Source: Microbacterium maritypicum (lineage in GTDB: Bacteria > Actinomycetota > Actinomycetes > Actinomycetales > Microbacteriaceae). Taken from it: a stretch of 64,000 nucleotides of DNA. The translations under genes and the position numbers were made by a program. Location: assembly GCF_041529975.1 (NCBI RefSeq), contig NZ_CP168030.1, positions 2,418,001 to 2,482,000 on the forward strand, read 5' to 3'. How positions within the stretch are numbered: position 1 is the stretch's first letter; every line of letters starts with the position of its first letter. Shown here in pieces: positions 26,741-34,410 of the stretch. The notes under the pieces were generated by a model. It saw nothing but the letters and a program-made list of their open reading frames with translations. It was not told the DNA's origin and did no database searches.

Positions 26741-28744
26741 TCACATCACATTCCCGATATAGGAGTACTTGACGAAGACCTCCGAGGCGATGCCCGACTC
26801 CTCGAGCACCCCCTGCACAGCGGTCATCATGTAATTGGAGTCCCAGCCCATGTAGAGGAAGTGGGATTCGTCGAGCGCGTCCCACTGCCCCTTCCACGCC
26901 ATGTCCTGGTAAATCGGCCCGCCATGGGCGGCACAGTAGGCGAGGGCAGCGGCCCTCGTGTCGGTCCACGCGCGTCGGAAGACCCGGTTGAAGAGGTACT
27001 TCACGTCGGGGACCTCCCAGCGCTCACCGCGGTACTCGACGTAGTCGAACTCGCGTTCCCAGCCGGTCGGCCAGCCGCGACGGCGCACGGCATCCAGGAT
27101 CGGGGTCAGGCCGTCGTCGTCGATCTCCGGCAGTGCCGGTCGCGCCCAGATGCGGATCAGGTCGGCGGTGAGGGCGACCGTGCGCCGGGTGATGGCGGCC
27201 GTGTTCCAGGTCGGGACCTCGGCGAGCTCGCGGGTCGCCGGCACCGCGCTGCGGGCATACGCCTCATCTCGCTTGACGGGGAAGGCGGCGCCGAACACGC
27301 GCTCGGTCAACGGCTGCTCGAGCAGGGTCAGGTTGCCGAGAGTCGGGGCGAGCGCGCGATGGCTGTTCTGTTCGTCCTCGGAGTACTCGTTCCAGGGGCG
27401 TTCTCCGTCTCCCGACCAGGCGTCGCCGGGGACAGTGGGCACGATGTGCTCCACGTCGAACCCGTCGACGTCGTCGACGCCTTCCAGGCGACCGAGCACG
27501 TACGCGGGGTGGGGGAGCTCGCTGTACTTCAGTACCGCGCTCACACGCTCGTCGGAGGGGGTGATCCGCGCGAAGGCGCGGGCGAGCGAATCGCGACCTT
27601 CCCGGCGTGCGCGGCAGAGCCTGGCGATCAGCCTCTCGGCCGGAAGGTTGACCAGCGCGCGGCGGAGGTACAGCGACTGGATCCACTCCAGCGTCTCGAG
27701 GAGTTCGGCGCGGTCGATGACGCCCCGCGCGTGATCGCTGTACACGCTCAGCACGAGGGGATACGACGAGCGCCCGAAGGTGTTGACGTGCCGCAGCTGC
27801 TGCGCGATCTCCGGGTCTTTCTCCCGTGAGGGATCGAGGAGGATGCCGTATACCTCTGCGTAGTGCCGCCACTCTTCCGCGTCTGCCTGCAGGTGGGTGA
27901 CGTCGACGCGGGGGAAGGACTGCCGGAACGCGCTGTACACGCCGTGCTCGCCGTTCGCCGCCACCTCGCGGCCGGTGACGAGCACGAGGTAGTGCCGCCA
28001 GAACGCGCCGATGGCCTCACCGGTGTGATGCTCGATCGGCACCCAGAACCGGGCTTCGACGTCGACCTGCTCCGCGTGGCTGAGCCCCATCAGGATGTAG
28101 TTGTGGATGAGCTCGTGGTCGCGCAGCGGCTCGCCCGTGGAGTTCAGGCTCTCGAAGATCTGCTGGGCGTTCGCCTCGGCTCCGAGGGTGATCGACACGT
28201 GCTCGAGCTTCTGCAGCCCACGCCAGATGAGGGGAACCTCGTCAACGTGGATCTGACTGCGGAAGAAGGCGTAGTTGTCATCGAAGCGGGATTCGCGGTC
28301 CGCGTCGTCGCGGCGGTCGAGCACGACGGACTCGTATAACTCGGCCCACGCATCGTGCGGGCGCAGCTTGGTGCGGCCGCGGTCGTCCGAGCGTACGAGC
28401 ACGCGTTCCAACGAGGCGGCCAGAGCGGCATCGGTGTCGCGGATCGCATGGTGCAGCGCGGCGACCAGCAGCATCAGCGTGGTGATGCGCTGCTGACCGT
28501 CGATGAGGATCAGGTCGGAATCGGTCGACGTGCCGTCTTCGGCGGAGAGGATCGAGCCGATGAAGTGGCGGTGGGCGTCGTCCTCCCGCGCGACGGCGCG
28601 GATGTCGGAGAGGAGACGCTCGCACCCGCCGATGTCCCAGCGGTACTGCCGCTGATACACGGGGACGACGATGGTGGTGGTGCCCGCCGCGAGCCACTCG
28701 ATCGTGTTGACTGCTGTCGCCTCGACGTTGGTCGCGGTGCTCAT
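26741..28744 (-). CDS. Single-chain GmrSD-like type IV restriction enzyme (DUF262-DUF1524)
   Basis: 667-residue fusion. The N-terminal DUF262 (GmrS-like, ParB/Srx-fold NTPase) has QRQYRW (31-36), LIDGQQRITT (80-89) and FESLNSTGEPL (197-207). The C-terminal DUF1524 (GmrD-like HNH nuclease) has DVEHIVP (430-436) and GNLTLL (470-475). A further C-terminal region (about 540-667) of unknown fold ends in YSYIGNVM. The family cleaves glucosylated hydroxymethylcytosine DNA or other modified phage DNA, so it is a candidate phage defence protein. It is followed within 2 bp by the S33 peptidase. No methylase or other defence gene is adjacent. Confidence 0.9.
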   Translation of the reverse strand: MSTATNVEATAVNTIEWLAAGTTTIVVPVYQRQYRWDIGGCERLLSDIRAVAREDDAHRHFIGSILSAEDGTSTDSDLILIDGQQRITTLMLLVAALHHAIRDTDAALAASLERVLVRSDDRGRTKLRPHDAWAELYESVVLDRRDDADRESRFDDNYAFFRSQIHVDEVPLIWRGLQKLEHVSITLGAEANAQQIFESLNSTGEPLRDHELIHNYILMGLSHAEQVDVEARFWVPIEHHTGEAIGAFWRHYLVLVTGREVAANGEHGVYSAFRQSFPRVDVTHLQADAEEWRHYAEVYGILLDPSREKDPEIAQQLRHVNTFGRSSYPLVLSVYSDHARGVIDRAELLETLEWIQSLYLRRALVNLPAERLIARLCRARREGRDSLARAFARITPSDERVSAVLKYSELPHPAYVLGRLEGVDDVDGFDVEHIVPTVPGDAWSGDGERPWNEYSEDEQNSHRALAPTLGNLTLLEQPLTERVFGAAFPVKRDEAYARSAVPATRELAEVPTWNTAAITRRTVALTADLIRIWARPALPEIDDDGLTPILDAVRRRGWPTGWEREFDYVEYRGERWEVPDVKYLFNRVFRRAWTDTRAAALAYCAAHGGPIYQDMAWKGQWDALDESHFLYMGWDSNYMMTAVQGVLEESGIASEVFVKYSYIGNVM

Positions 28745-28849
28745 ACTGGTGTCTCGTCCTCCCGTAGCGACGGGTGCCGAGGACTCGCCGGGCGCCCCGA
28801 TCAGTCTATTCGGTTATCCACGGCCGACCTCCGAAGGGCTCGCGGGCTT

Positions 28850-28868
28850 CGCTGTTAGGCTTGCCTTA
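28850..28868 (+). promoter_or_regulatory. IdeR/DtxR-like iron box
   Basis: Against the IdeR consensus TWAGGTWAGSCTWACCTWA the 19-mer matches at 14 positions, with the right half (GGCTTGCCTTA) matching 10 of 11. The core TTAGGC-TT-GCCTTA is palindromic. A weak -10 (TTAAAA near 28879) follows, so a bound repressor would cover the -35 region of the oxygenase-like gene. Confidence 0.5.
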
Positions 28869-28920
28869 TCAGGGCCTGTTAAAACGTGCTGGCCCCCGAT
28901 GAAAGGAACATGACTCGATC

Positions 28921-29694
28921 ATGGGTTACATCAAGTCCGCTGCCCTCGAGGAAAAGGGATTCGTCGTCCTCGACAGCTACAACCAGGAGCTCGACCCCAA
29001 GGAATGGCTCGACATCGAGTACAACGACTGGAAGTCGTCGGGTGACACCCGCTTCGCGCCGCTCGCCAGTGCCTTCGGCGACATCGAGTGCAACGGCTTC
29101 TGGAACCACAAGCCGCCGCGCACCGACAAGGACGGCGTCTGGATCGATTCGCAGACCGAGAAGGCTCCGAACCTGACGCGTCGTGCGCAGGAGCCCGGCG
29201 CCAACGTCGGCCGCTGCCGCGTGATCGAGCTGCAGCCGACCCCCTACGGCGAGTGCCTCTACAACCTGCACCAGGACGACAACAACCGTCTGAACCCCGA
29301 CGGTACCGGCTGGGTGGTCCGCGGCTTCTTCAACCTGACGGACGACAAGGACAGCTACTTCGTCCTGCGCGAGAACCGCACCGACCCGAGCATCGAGTAC
29401 CGCATCGCCCTTCCGGCCGGCGCACAGCTCATCGTCGACACCCAGCGTCTGTGGCACGCGGCCACGCACAACGGCACCGAGCCGCGCTACTGCCTCATCA
29501 CGTCGTGGACCTCGGGCCCCGAGCTCGACGCGTACATCGAGAAGTACCACGGCACTGACGATGTCCCCAACTACGAGGTCGACCAGGAGACGCTGGAGTT
29601 CGGCTACGCCGAGCAGGCGCGCAAGGACGCTGCTCGTGCGGCGTACTACGCGGCGAAGGGCCAGCAGGTCAAGCAGGCCATGAGCGAGGCGTGA
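28921..29694 (+). CDS. Putative 2-oxoglutarate/Fe(II)-dependent oxygenase, unknown substrate
   Basis: 257-residue soluble protein. The pattern His117-x-Asp119 (LHQDDN), His179 (RLWHAATH) and Arg189 (EPRYCL), ten residues after the distal His, is that of the double-stranded beta-helix 2OG-Fe(II) oxygenases (metal triad plus 2OG-binding Arg). I do not recognise a named family. A conserved-looking N-terminal half (GFVVLDSY, DIEYNDWKSS, CNGFWNHKPP) precedes it. Codon choice is strongly biased to preferred codons, consistent with high expression. It is monocistronic, between an iron-box-like site and a strong terminator. Function inferred from motifs only. ATG 28921 is preceded at 13 nt by AAAGGA; the nearer ATG 28910 is in another frame. 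Confidence 0.65.
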   Translation: MGYIKSAALEEKGFVVLDSYNQELDPKEWLDIEYNDWKSSGDTRFAPLASAFGDIECNGFWNHKPPRTDKDGVWIDSQTEKAPNLTRRAQEPGANVGRCRVIELQPTPYGECLYNLHQDDNNRLNPDGTGWVVRGFFNLTDDKDSYFVLRENRTDPSIEYRIALPAGAQLIVDTQRLWHAATHNGTEPRYCLITSWTSGPELDAYIEKYHGTDDVPNYEVDQETLEFGYAEQARKDAARAAYYAAKGQQVKQAMSEA

Positions 29695-29711
29695 TCCTCT
29701 TCTGAGCACTG

Positions 29712-29744
29712 CGAAGGCCCCGGTCCATGTGACCGGGGCCTTCG
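29712..29744 (+). terminator. Terminator after the oxygenase-like gene
   Basis: Perfect 14-bp stem CGAAGGCCCCGGTC / GACCGGGGCCTTCG with loop CATGT, 17 bp after the stop. No T-tract, but GC-rich and of the same type as other intrinsic terminators in this window. Confidence 0.9.
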
Positions 29745-29750
29745 TCGTCG

Positions 29751-29768
29751 AATCACATGCTTGTGATT
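29751..29768. promoter_or_regulatory. 7-bp inverted repeat AATCACA-TGCT-TGTGATT
   Basis: A perfect inverted repeat with a 4-bp spacer in the gap before DUF3145. It resembles Crp-type half-sites in opposite polarity. No regulator can be assigned. Confidence 0.35.
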
Positions 29769-29780
29769 TCAGGAGATCTC

Positions 29781-29814
29781 GGCGAGAATGGGCCCACAAC
29801 CGCATATTCTCGCC
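29781..29814. promoter_or_regulatory. 9-bp inverted repeat GGCGAGAAT-N16-ATTCTCGCC before DUF3145
   Basis: A perfect 9-bp inverted repeat with 16-bp spacer, centre-to-centre about 25 bp. CATATT inside it could serve as a -10 for DUF3145, so it may be an operator around the promoter, or a stem in the 5' leader. Confidence 0.38.
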
Positions 29815-29866
29815 ACTTCGTGGTTCAGGTCGTTGGGGAAGACGCACCTGATGAAACGGAGAGATC

Positions 29867-30370
29867 ATGGCGACGGCTTACTCACGCGGAGTGGTGTTCA
29901 TCCACTCTGCGCCTCGCGCGCTCTGCCCACACCTCGAATGGGCGGTGGGTCGCGCTATCGGGCGTGCGGTGAATTTCGACTGGACCGCGCAGCCCGTCCT
30001 CGAGGGTGCCCGGCGGGCCGAGTTCTACTGGGATGGCCCTGTCGGCACGGGTGCTGCTCTCGCGACGTCCATCCGCGGGTGGGAGCATCTGCGGTTCGAG
30101 GTGACCGAGGACCCCACTCCGCGCAGCGACGGCGGACGCTGGCTGCACACTCCCGACTTGGGCATCCATTACGCCCAGACGGATGCCGCCGGCAATATCG
30201 TCATCGGCGAGGACCGGATCCGCTACGCCATGGAGATCGCCGCGGGCAGTGCGATCGAGTTGCAGCGCGAGCTGGACATCGCGCTCGGATCCGCCTGGGA
30301 CGAGGAACTGGAGCCGTTCCGGCACGCGAGCGACGACGCCAGAGTCGTCTGGCTCCACAAGGTCGGCTAG
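29867..30370 (+). CDS. DUF3145 protein
   Basis: 167-residue actinobacterial DUF3145 protein; it matches the family pattern MATAYSRGVVFIHSAPRALCPH at the start and the C-terminal RDVDE-like region (VVWLHKVG). GGAGAG 5 nt before ATG 29867 sets the start. Cytoplasmic, no transmembrane segments. Function unknown; the family is confined to Actinomycetota. It is convergent with the mocR-like gene across a bidirectional terminator. Confidence 0.89.
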   Translation: MATAYSRGVVFIHSAPRALCPHLEWAVGRAIGRAVNFDWTAQPVLEGARRAEFYWDGPVGTGAALATSIRGWEHLRFEVTEDPTPRSDGGRWLHTPDLGIHYAQTDAAGNIVIGEDRIRYAMEIAAGSAIELQRELDIALGSAWDEELEPFRHASDDARVVWLHKVG

Positions 30371-30464
30371 CCGACGCCACGGACCGGGAGCGGGGGAGGC
30401 GTGAGTATCGGATGCCGGTGAGTCATCCCGGACGCTGAGAAGACGTATCCCCGCTCCGCACGAC

Positions 30465-30497
30465 GAGGACCCCGCCCCGAAAAGAGGCGGGGTCCTC
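30465..30497. terminator. Bidirectional terminator between DUF3145 and mocR
   Basis: Stem GAGGACCCCGCC / GGCGGGGTCCTC (12 bp) with loop CCGAAAAGA, extended by partial GCAC/GTGC pairing. It lies between the ends of two convergent genes. Confidence 0.88.
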
Positions 30498-30520
30498 GCC
30501 GTGCAGAGGTGGCTCGCCGG

Positions 30521-31924
30521 TCAGATGACGGCGGTGTGCCGCAGCTCGTGGGTGCGCGAGTGCGCGCCGCCGCGCACGTCTTCCCAGGCGAGAGCCAGTC
30601 GTTGCATGGCTTCGGTCGTCCGCTCCGGCGGGAGAGTGATGGGGATGCGCAGTCGACGTTCGAGCACGCCGCCGGTCGTGAAGCGGGGGCCCGGCGGCAA
30701 GACGAGACCATGCTCTCGCGCAGCCAGGGAGAGGGAGGTGGAGAGCGGCGCCTCGATGTCGATCCAGGCCGAGAGGCCGCCGGGCGTAGACGGCATCCGG
30801 AACCCGGCGATCCCTGAGACGCCGCGCTCGACCGCGTCGCGCCCTGCGCGCAACCTGCGGCGAACGTGAGACGTCAACGCCGGCATGTCGTCCAACAGCT
30901 CCACGGCGATGCACTGCTCCAGCAGGGCGGTGCCCAACTCGAAGGAGGGGCGCACGGCGAGCAGTCGCGCGATCACAGAGCGCTCCGCGCGGATCCAGCC
31001 GATGCGCATACCGCCCCAGGCGATCTTCGACATCGATCCGACGGTGATGACATTCGGTCCGCTCGCAGCCATCGGTGCAGGCGCCCATCCGCGATCGATG
31101 TCGAGCTCTGCGGTCGTCTCGTCGACGATGAGGTGGGTGCCGACGTTCCGAGCCGTCGTCACGATCCGCGAGCGCTCGTCATCGGGAAGCGTCGCGCCGG
31201 TGGGGTTGTGGAAGTCGGGGATGAGGTAGGCGACGTGCGGACGCGTCCCGAGAAGCGTCTCGTTCAGATGCCGGGTGTCCCAGCCGTCGACGTCGACGGG
31301 CGTGGGCACCAGTCGGTATCCGTGCCGGTGCAGCGCCTCGAGCGCGTGGGGGAACGTCGGCTGCTCGACCAGTGCCCTTTCACCGCGACGCCCGATGGCC
31401 GTGAGGATCAGGTTCACGGCGTTGAGCGCCCCCGACGTGATGATGATCTCGTCGGCGGAGGTCGGTGCTCCGCGATCGCGGAACCGCTGGGCGACGGCTT
31501 CACGGAGCTCAGGGAGCCCGCGGAGCGAATACCCGCTGGTGCCGCGCAGGGCCGCGAGGCGGGGAAGGGAGCGGACTGTCGCGTCGTACAGGCCGGGTGT
31601 CGAATCCATCGAGGCGATCGAGAGGTCGATGGCGTCGTCGTCGGCGTCCGCGCCCGCAGCGGTGCGACCGTGCGGCAGCGTGACCCGGGTGCTTCCTCCG
31701 TGCAGGCGGGAGACGTAGCCGTCGGCCTCCAGCAGGCCGTATGTGCGGGTGATCGTCGAGCGTGATCGGCGCAGTTCGAGCGCGAGCGCCCGCTCACTCG
31801 GCAGACGCTCGCCGACCGTGAGACGGCCGTCGAGGATCAGCGCCCTGATGCGGTCGGCGAGCGCCGTCGCTGCGGTGCCCGCGACGTTATCCACTCCGAG
31901 CTGTTCGACGAGCCGTGATCCCAT
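30521..31924 (-). CDS. MocR-type regulator (GntR HTH fused to aminotransferase domain)
   Basis: 467-residue chimera. The N-terminal GntR-type winged helix (about 20-85, ALADRIRALILDGRLTVGERLPSER and LRRSRSTITRTYGLLEADGYV split around helix 3) is joined by a short linker to a fold-type I aminotransferase-like domain. That domain has PLP lysine motif VGSMSKIAWGGMRIGW, DFHNPTG and an R near the C-terminus. ATG 31924 follows GGAGG with 1-2 nt. It is divergent from the YczE-type membrane gene; a group of MocR regulators is known to be linked to such genes. The PLP-binding effector is presumed; the target is not pdxST, which is absent here. Confidence 0.9.
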   Translation of the reverse strand: MGSRLVEQLGVDNVAGTAATALADRIRALILDGRLTVGERLPSERALALELRRSRSTITRTYGLLEADGYVSRLHGGSTRVTLPHGRTAAGADADDDAIDLSIASMDSTPGLYDATVRSLPRLAALRGTSGYSLRGLPELREAVAQRFRDRGAPTSADEIIITSGALNAVNLILTAIGRRGERALVEQPTFPHALEALHRHGYRLVPTPVDVDGWDTRHLNETLLGTRPHVAYLIPDFHNPTGATLPDDERSRIVTTARNVGTHLIVDETTAELDIDRGWAPAPMAASGPNVITVGSMSKIAWGGMRIGWIRAERSVIARLLAVRPSFELGTALLEQCIAVELLDDMPALTSHVRRRLRAGRDAVERGVSGIAGFRMPSTPGGLSAWIDIEAPLSTSLSLAAREHGLVLPPGPRFTTGGVLERRLRIPITLPPERTTEAMQRLALAWEDVRGGAHSRTHELRHTAVI

Positions 31925-31938
31925 GCCTCCAGCATGGC

Positions 31939-31971
31939 GCAAAGTGGTCTGATATGCGCAGGCCACTTTGC
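31939..31971. promoter_or_regulatory. Perfect 9-bp inverted repeat between mocR and yczE-like gene
   Basis: GCAAAGTGG (31939-31947) and CCACTTTGC (31963-31971), separated by 15 bp containing CATATC on the minus strand and GATATG on the plus strand. The repeat is centred between the divergent starts, so it could regulate both. Site is directly visible; binder inferred from position. Confidence 0.62.
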
Positions 31972-32019
31972 GGCGAGTGGCTTCGCATCGGACCGTGGTC
32001 CACGGGCCAGAGTAGGAGG

Positions 32020-32685
32020 ATGTTCCTCCGTTCTCTGTTCCTCCCCATAGCCGCCACCAGCCGGCGTGACCTCGTCGAGCGGCTCGTGCAGCTTCTCGTC
32101 GGTCTGTTCCTCTACGGTGTGGCGCTCGGCTTCATGGTACGAGGTGGCATCGGTGTGGCGCCGTGGGATGTTCTGGCGCTGGGCCTGGCGGGGCAGACAG
32201 GCGTCGGATACGGAGTCATGACCGTGCTCGTCTCGATCGTCGTGCTGCTGCTGTGGATCCCGCTGCGTCAGCGGGTGGGGCTCGGCACGGTGCTGAACGC
32301 GCTCCTGGTCGGCCCGTGCGCCGATCTTGCTCTCTTCCTGATCCCGCAGCCCTCTTCGGTGTGGATCGGTGCCCCCATGTTCGTCTTCGGGCTCCTGCTC
32401 CTCGCCTTCGCGACGGGCCTCTACATCGCTGCCGACTTCGGGCCTGGGCCGCGCGATGGCCTGATGACGGGGCTGGTTCGCCGCACCGGATGGGCGGTGT
32501 GGCTCGTCCGCACCCTGATCGAGGGAAGTGTGCTGCTCGTCGGCTTCCTCCTCGGCGGCCCGGTGGGCGTCGGAACGGTGCTCTTCGCCTTCGGAGTCGG
32601 TCCGCTGATCGGGTGGTTCCTGCCCCGCATCACGCGCATCCGTGAAGCCCGTTCGCGTCAGCTCGGGACACTGCGCGCCGTCTGA
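32020..32685 (+). CDS. YczE/YyaS/YitT-type membrane protein
   Basis: 221-residue polytopic protein with five or six hydrophobic spans and the family features RGGIGVAPWDVLALGLA (43-59) and FGPGPRDGLMTGL (151-163). The family is linked to MocR-type regulators; transport of an amino-acid-like or vitamin compound has been suggested. ATG 32020 abuts GGAGG, so the transcript may be leaderless or have a shorter leader; an in-frame ATG at 31954 lies inside the operator and is rejected. It ends 26 bp before a long terminator shared with fabF. Confidence 0.87.
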   Translation: MFLRSLFLPIAATSRRDLVERLVQLLVGLFLYGVALGFMVRGGIGVAPWDVLALGLAGQTGVGYGVMTVLVSIVVLLLWIPLRQRVGLGTVLNALLVGPCADLALFLIPQPSSVWIGAPMFVFGLLLLAFATGLYIAADFGPGPRDGLMTGLVRRTGWAVWLVRTLIEGSVLLVGFLLGGPVGVGTVLFAFGVGPLIGWFLPRITRIREARSRQLGTLRAV

Positions 32686-32710
32686 GCGGCTTCGGACTCC
32701 GGTCCTGTTG

Positions 32711-32752
32711 CGCGAAGAGAGGCCCCCGGGATCCCGGGGGCCTCTCTTCGCG
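32711..32752. terminator. Perfect 42-nt palindromic terminator, yczE-like gene and fabF
   Basis: 21-nt arms with no mismatch: CGCGAAGAGAGGCCCCCGGG... and its complement. It lies between the convergent ends of the yczE-like gene and fabF and would terminate both. Confidence 0.93.
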
Positions 32753-32761
32753 TATGCAGGG

Positions 32762-34000
32762 TCAGTCGGCGCTGGCGACGACCAGCACGGCGTTGTGTCC
32801 GCCGAAACCGAACGAGTTGCTGATGGCGATCTGGGGGCCGTCGCCGAGTGGCGTGGCCTCGCCGGAAAGACGGAACGGAACCGCCGGGTCGGGCTCGGTC
32901 ATGTTGATGGTCGGCGGAGCGACGCGATCACGCAGCGCGAGAAGCGAGAAGATCGCTTCGAGTGCCCCCGTACCACCGAGCAGGTGTCCGGTGGAGGCCT
33001 TCGTCGCCGACACGGGGATCTCGTCGATCCGGTCGCCGAAGACCTTCTTGAGAGCGACGTACTCGTTCGGGTCGCCGACCGGGGTCGACGTCGCGTGCGC
33101 GTTGATGTGCGTGACCTGGTCAGCGGTCACGCCGGCCTCGTCGAGCGCCTGCGTGACCGCTCGTGCTGCGCCGTTGCCCTCGGGGTCGTTCCCGGTGATG
33201 TGGTACGCGTCGGCAGTGACTCCGCCGCCGAGCACGTAGCCGTAGATCTTGGCGCCGCGAGCCTTGGCGTGCTCCTCGGTCTCGAGGATCAGCGCGGCCG
33301 CACCCTCACCCATGACGAACCCGTCACGGTCGATGGCCCCGGGGCGGGAGGCGTGGGCAGGATCGTCGTTCCGACGCGACAGTGCCTGCGCCGATGCGAA
33401 CGAAGCCATTGTGATCGGGTGGATCGCGGACTCGGTGCCACCGGCGATCACGACGTCCGCGAGGCCGTCCTGCAGGTGGTGGAAAGCGTGGATGATCGAC
33501 TCCGTGCTGGAGGCGCACGCACTGACGACGGTCTGCGCATAGGCGCGAGCCTCGAACTGCAGCGAGAGGTTGCCCGCAGCGGCGTTCGGCATGAGCATCG
33601 GGACCGTCAGCGGCATGACCCGTCGCGGGCCCTTCTCACGCAGCGTGTCCCAGGCGTCCAGCAGGGTCCAGAGACCACCGATGCCGGTGGCGAAGTCGAT
33701 GCCGAGGCGCTCGGGCGCGACCTCGGGGGAACCGGCGTCGGCCCATGCCTCGCGGGCCGCGATGAGGGCGAACTGCGACGACGGATCCAGGCGCTTGGCC
33801 TCGTGGCGGGGGAGTACCTCTTCCGGGCGCACGATCGCCTCGGCGGCGAACGTGACGGGCAGCTCGTACTGCTGAACCCAGTCGTGTTCGAGCGTGCGGG
33901 TGCCGGACATTCCGGCCAGCAGGTTCGTCCAGTTCTCCGGGGCCGTGCCGCCGATGGCGGATGTGGCGCCGATGCCGGTGACGACGATGCGCTTGGTCAT
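32762..34000 (-). CDS. fabF: 3-oxoacyl-ACP synthase II FabF
   Basis: 412-residue condensing enzyme of type II fatty acid synthesis, elongating acyl-ACP with malonyl-ACP. Catalytic triad Cys162 (VVSACASST), His302 (NAHATSTP), and Lys334/His339 (TKASTGHLLGG) are in place, plus the C-terminal FGFGGHNA. ATG 34000 has AGGA 11 nt upstream (AGGAACCACACCCC). It is the last gene of fabD-fabH-acpP-fabF, 93 bp after acpP with a hairpin between. Confidence 0.97.
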   Translation of the reverse strand: MTKRIVVTGIGATSAIGGTAPENWTNLLAGMSGTRTLEHDWVQQYELPVTFAAEAIVRPEEVLPRHEAKRLDPSSQFALIAAREAWADAGSPEVAPERLGIDFATGIGGLWTLLDAWDTLREKGPRRVMPLTVPMLMPNAAAGNLSLQFEARAYAQTVVSACASSTESIIHAFHHLQDGLADVVIAGGTESAIHPITMASFASAQALSRRNDDPAHASRPGAIDRDGFVMGEGAAALILETEEHAKARGAKIYGYVLGGGVTADAYHITGNDPEGNGAARAVTQALDEAGVTADQVTHINAHATSTPVGDPNEYVALKKVFGDRIDEIPVSATKASTGHLLGGTGALEAIFSLLALRDRVAPPTINMTEPDPAVPFRLSGEATPLGDGPQIAISNSFGFGGHNAVLVVASAD

Positions 34001-34050
34001 GGGGTGTGGTTCCTTGTCGAACGTCGAAGGGGGTGAGAGGGCAGGGCGGA

Positions 34051-34085
34051 GGATGCCACTCCCCGCGAGGTGGGGGGTGGCATCC
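34051..34085 (-). terminator. Intercistronic hairpin between acpP and fabF
   Basis: GGATGCCACTCCCC pairs with GGGGGGTGGCATCC (14 bp, one G:U) around a 7-nt loop. No T-tract follows, so it likely attenuates or protects the acpP 3' end rather than stopping all transcription. Confidence 0.5.
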
Positions 34086-34093
34086 TGCCGGTA

Positions 34094-34342
34094 TTACTCC
34101 TGGCCCGCGACGATGAAGCTGACGGCGTCGCCGACGGTCTTCAGGTTCTTGACCTCGTCGTCGGGGATGGTGACGCCGAACTTCTCCTCGGCGTTGACGA
34201 CGATCGTCATCATCGAGATGGAGTCGATGTCGAGGTCATCGGTGAACGACTTCTCAAGGGCGACCTCGGAGGCGTTGATGCCGGTCTCGTCGGTGATGAG
34301 CTCTGCGAGGCCTGCGAGGACCTCATCGTTGGTGAAAGCCAT
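34094..34342 (-). CDS. acpP: Acyl carrier protein AcpP
   Basis: 82-residue helical carrier protein. The 4'-phosphopantetheine site is Ser41 in DLDIDSISMM (canonical DSL reads DSI). Acidic composition and length are normal. ATG 34342 has AGAGGAAG upstream. In the fab operon between fabH and fabF; an internal promoter candidate and a downstream hairpin probably raise its dose over its neighbours. Confidence 0.97.
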   Translation of the reverse strand: MAFTNDEVLAGLAELITDETGINASEVALEKSFTDDLDIDSISMMTIVVNAEEKFGVTIPDDEVKNLKTVGDAVSFIVAGQE

Positions 34343-34386
34343 GTGGTCTTCCTCTTTCTTACGGGTTGTATTCGGAACCGTGGAAC

Positions 34387-34392
34387 AGTCTA
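34387..34392 (-). promoter_or_regulatory. Possible internal promoter of acpP
   Basis: TAGACT on the minus strand in the 68-bp gap between fabH and acpP, about 45 bp before the acpP ATG. This is the same hexamer as at rnpB. Confidence 0.42.
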
Positions 34393-34410
34393 GAGAAGGT
34401 CAGCGCATTC

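Noticed and set aside
26741..28744. DUF262 protein as a toxin-antitoxin component
   Set aside because: The full DUF262-DUF1524 layout with DGQQR and DVEHIVP is that of the GmrSD-like nuclease. No antitoxin-sized gene is next to it.
28910..29176. Alternative start at ATG 28910 for the oxygenase-like gene
   Set aside because: It opens a different frame that has no recognisable protein. The good AAAGGA is close to it, but the frame at 28921 holds the conserved metal motif.
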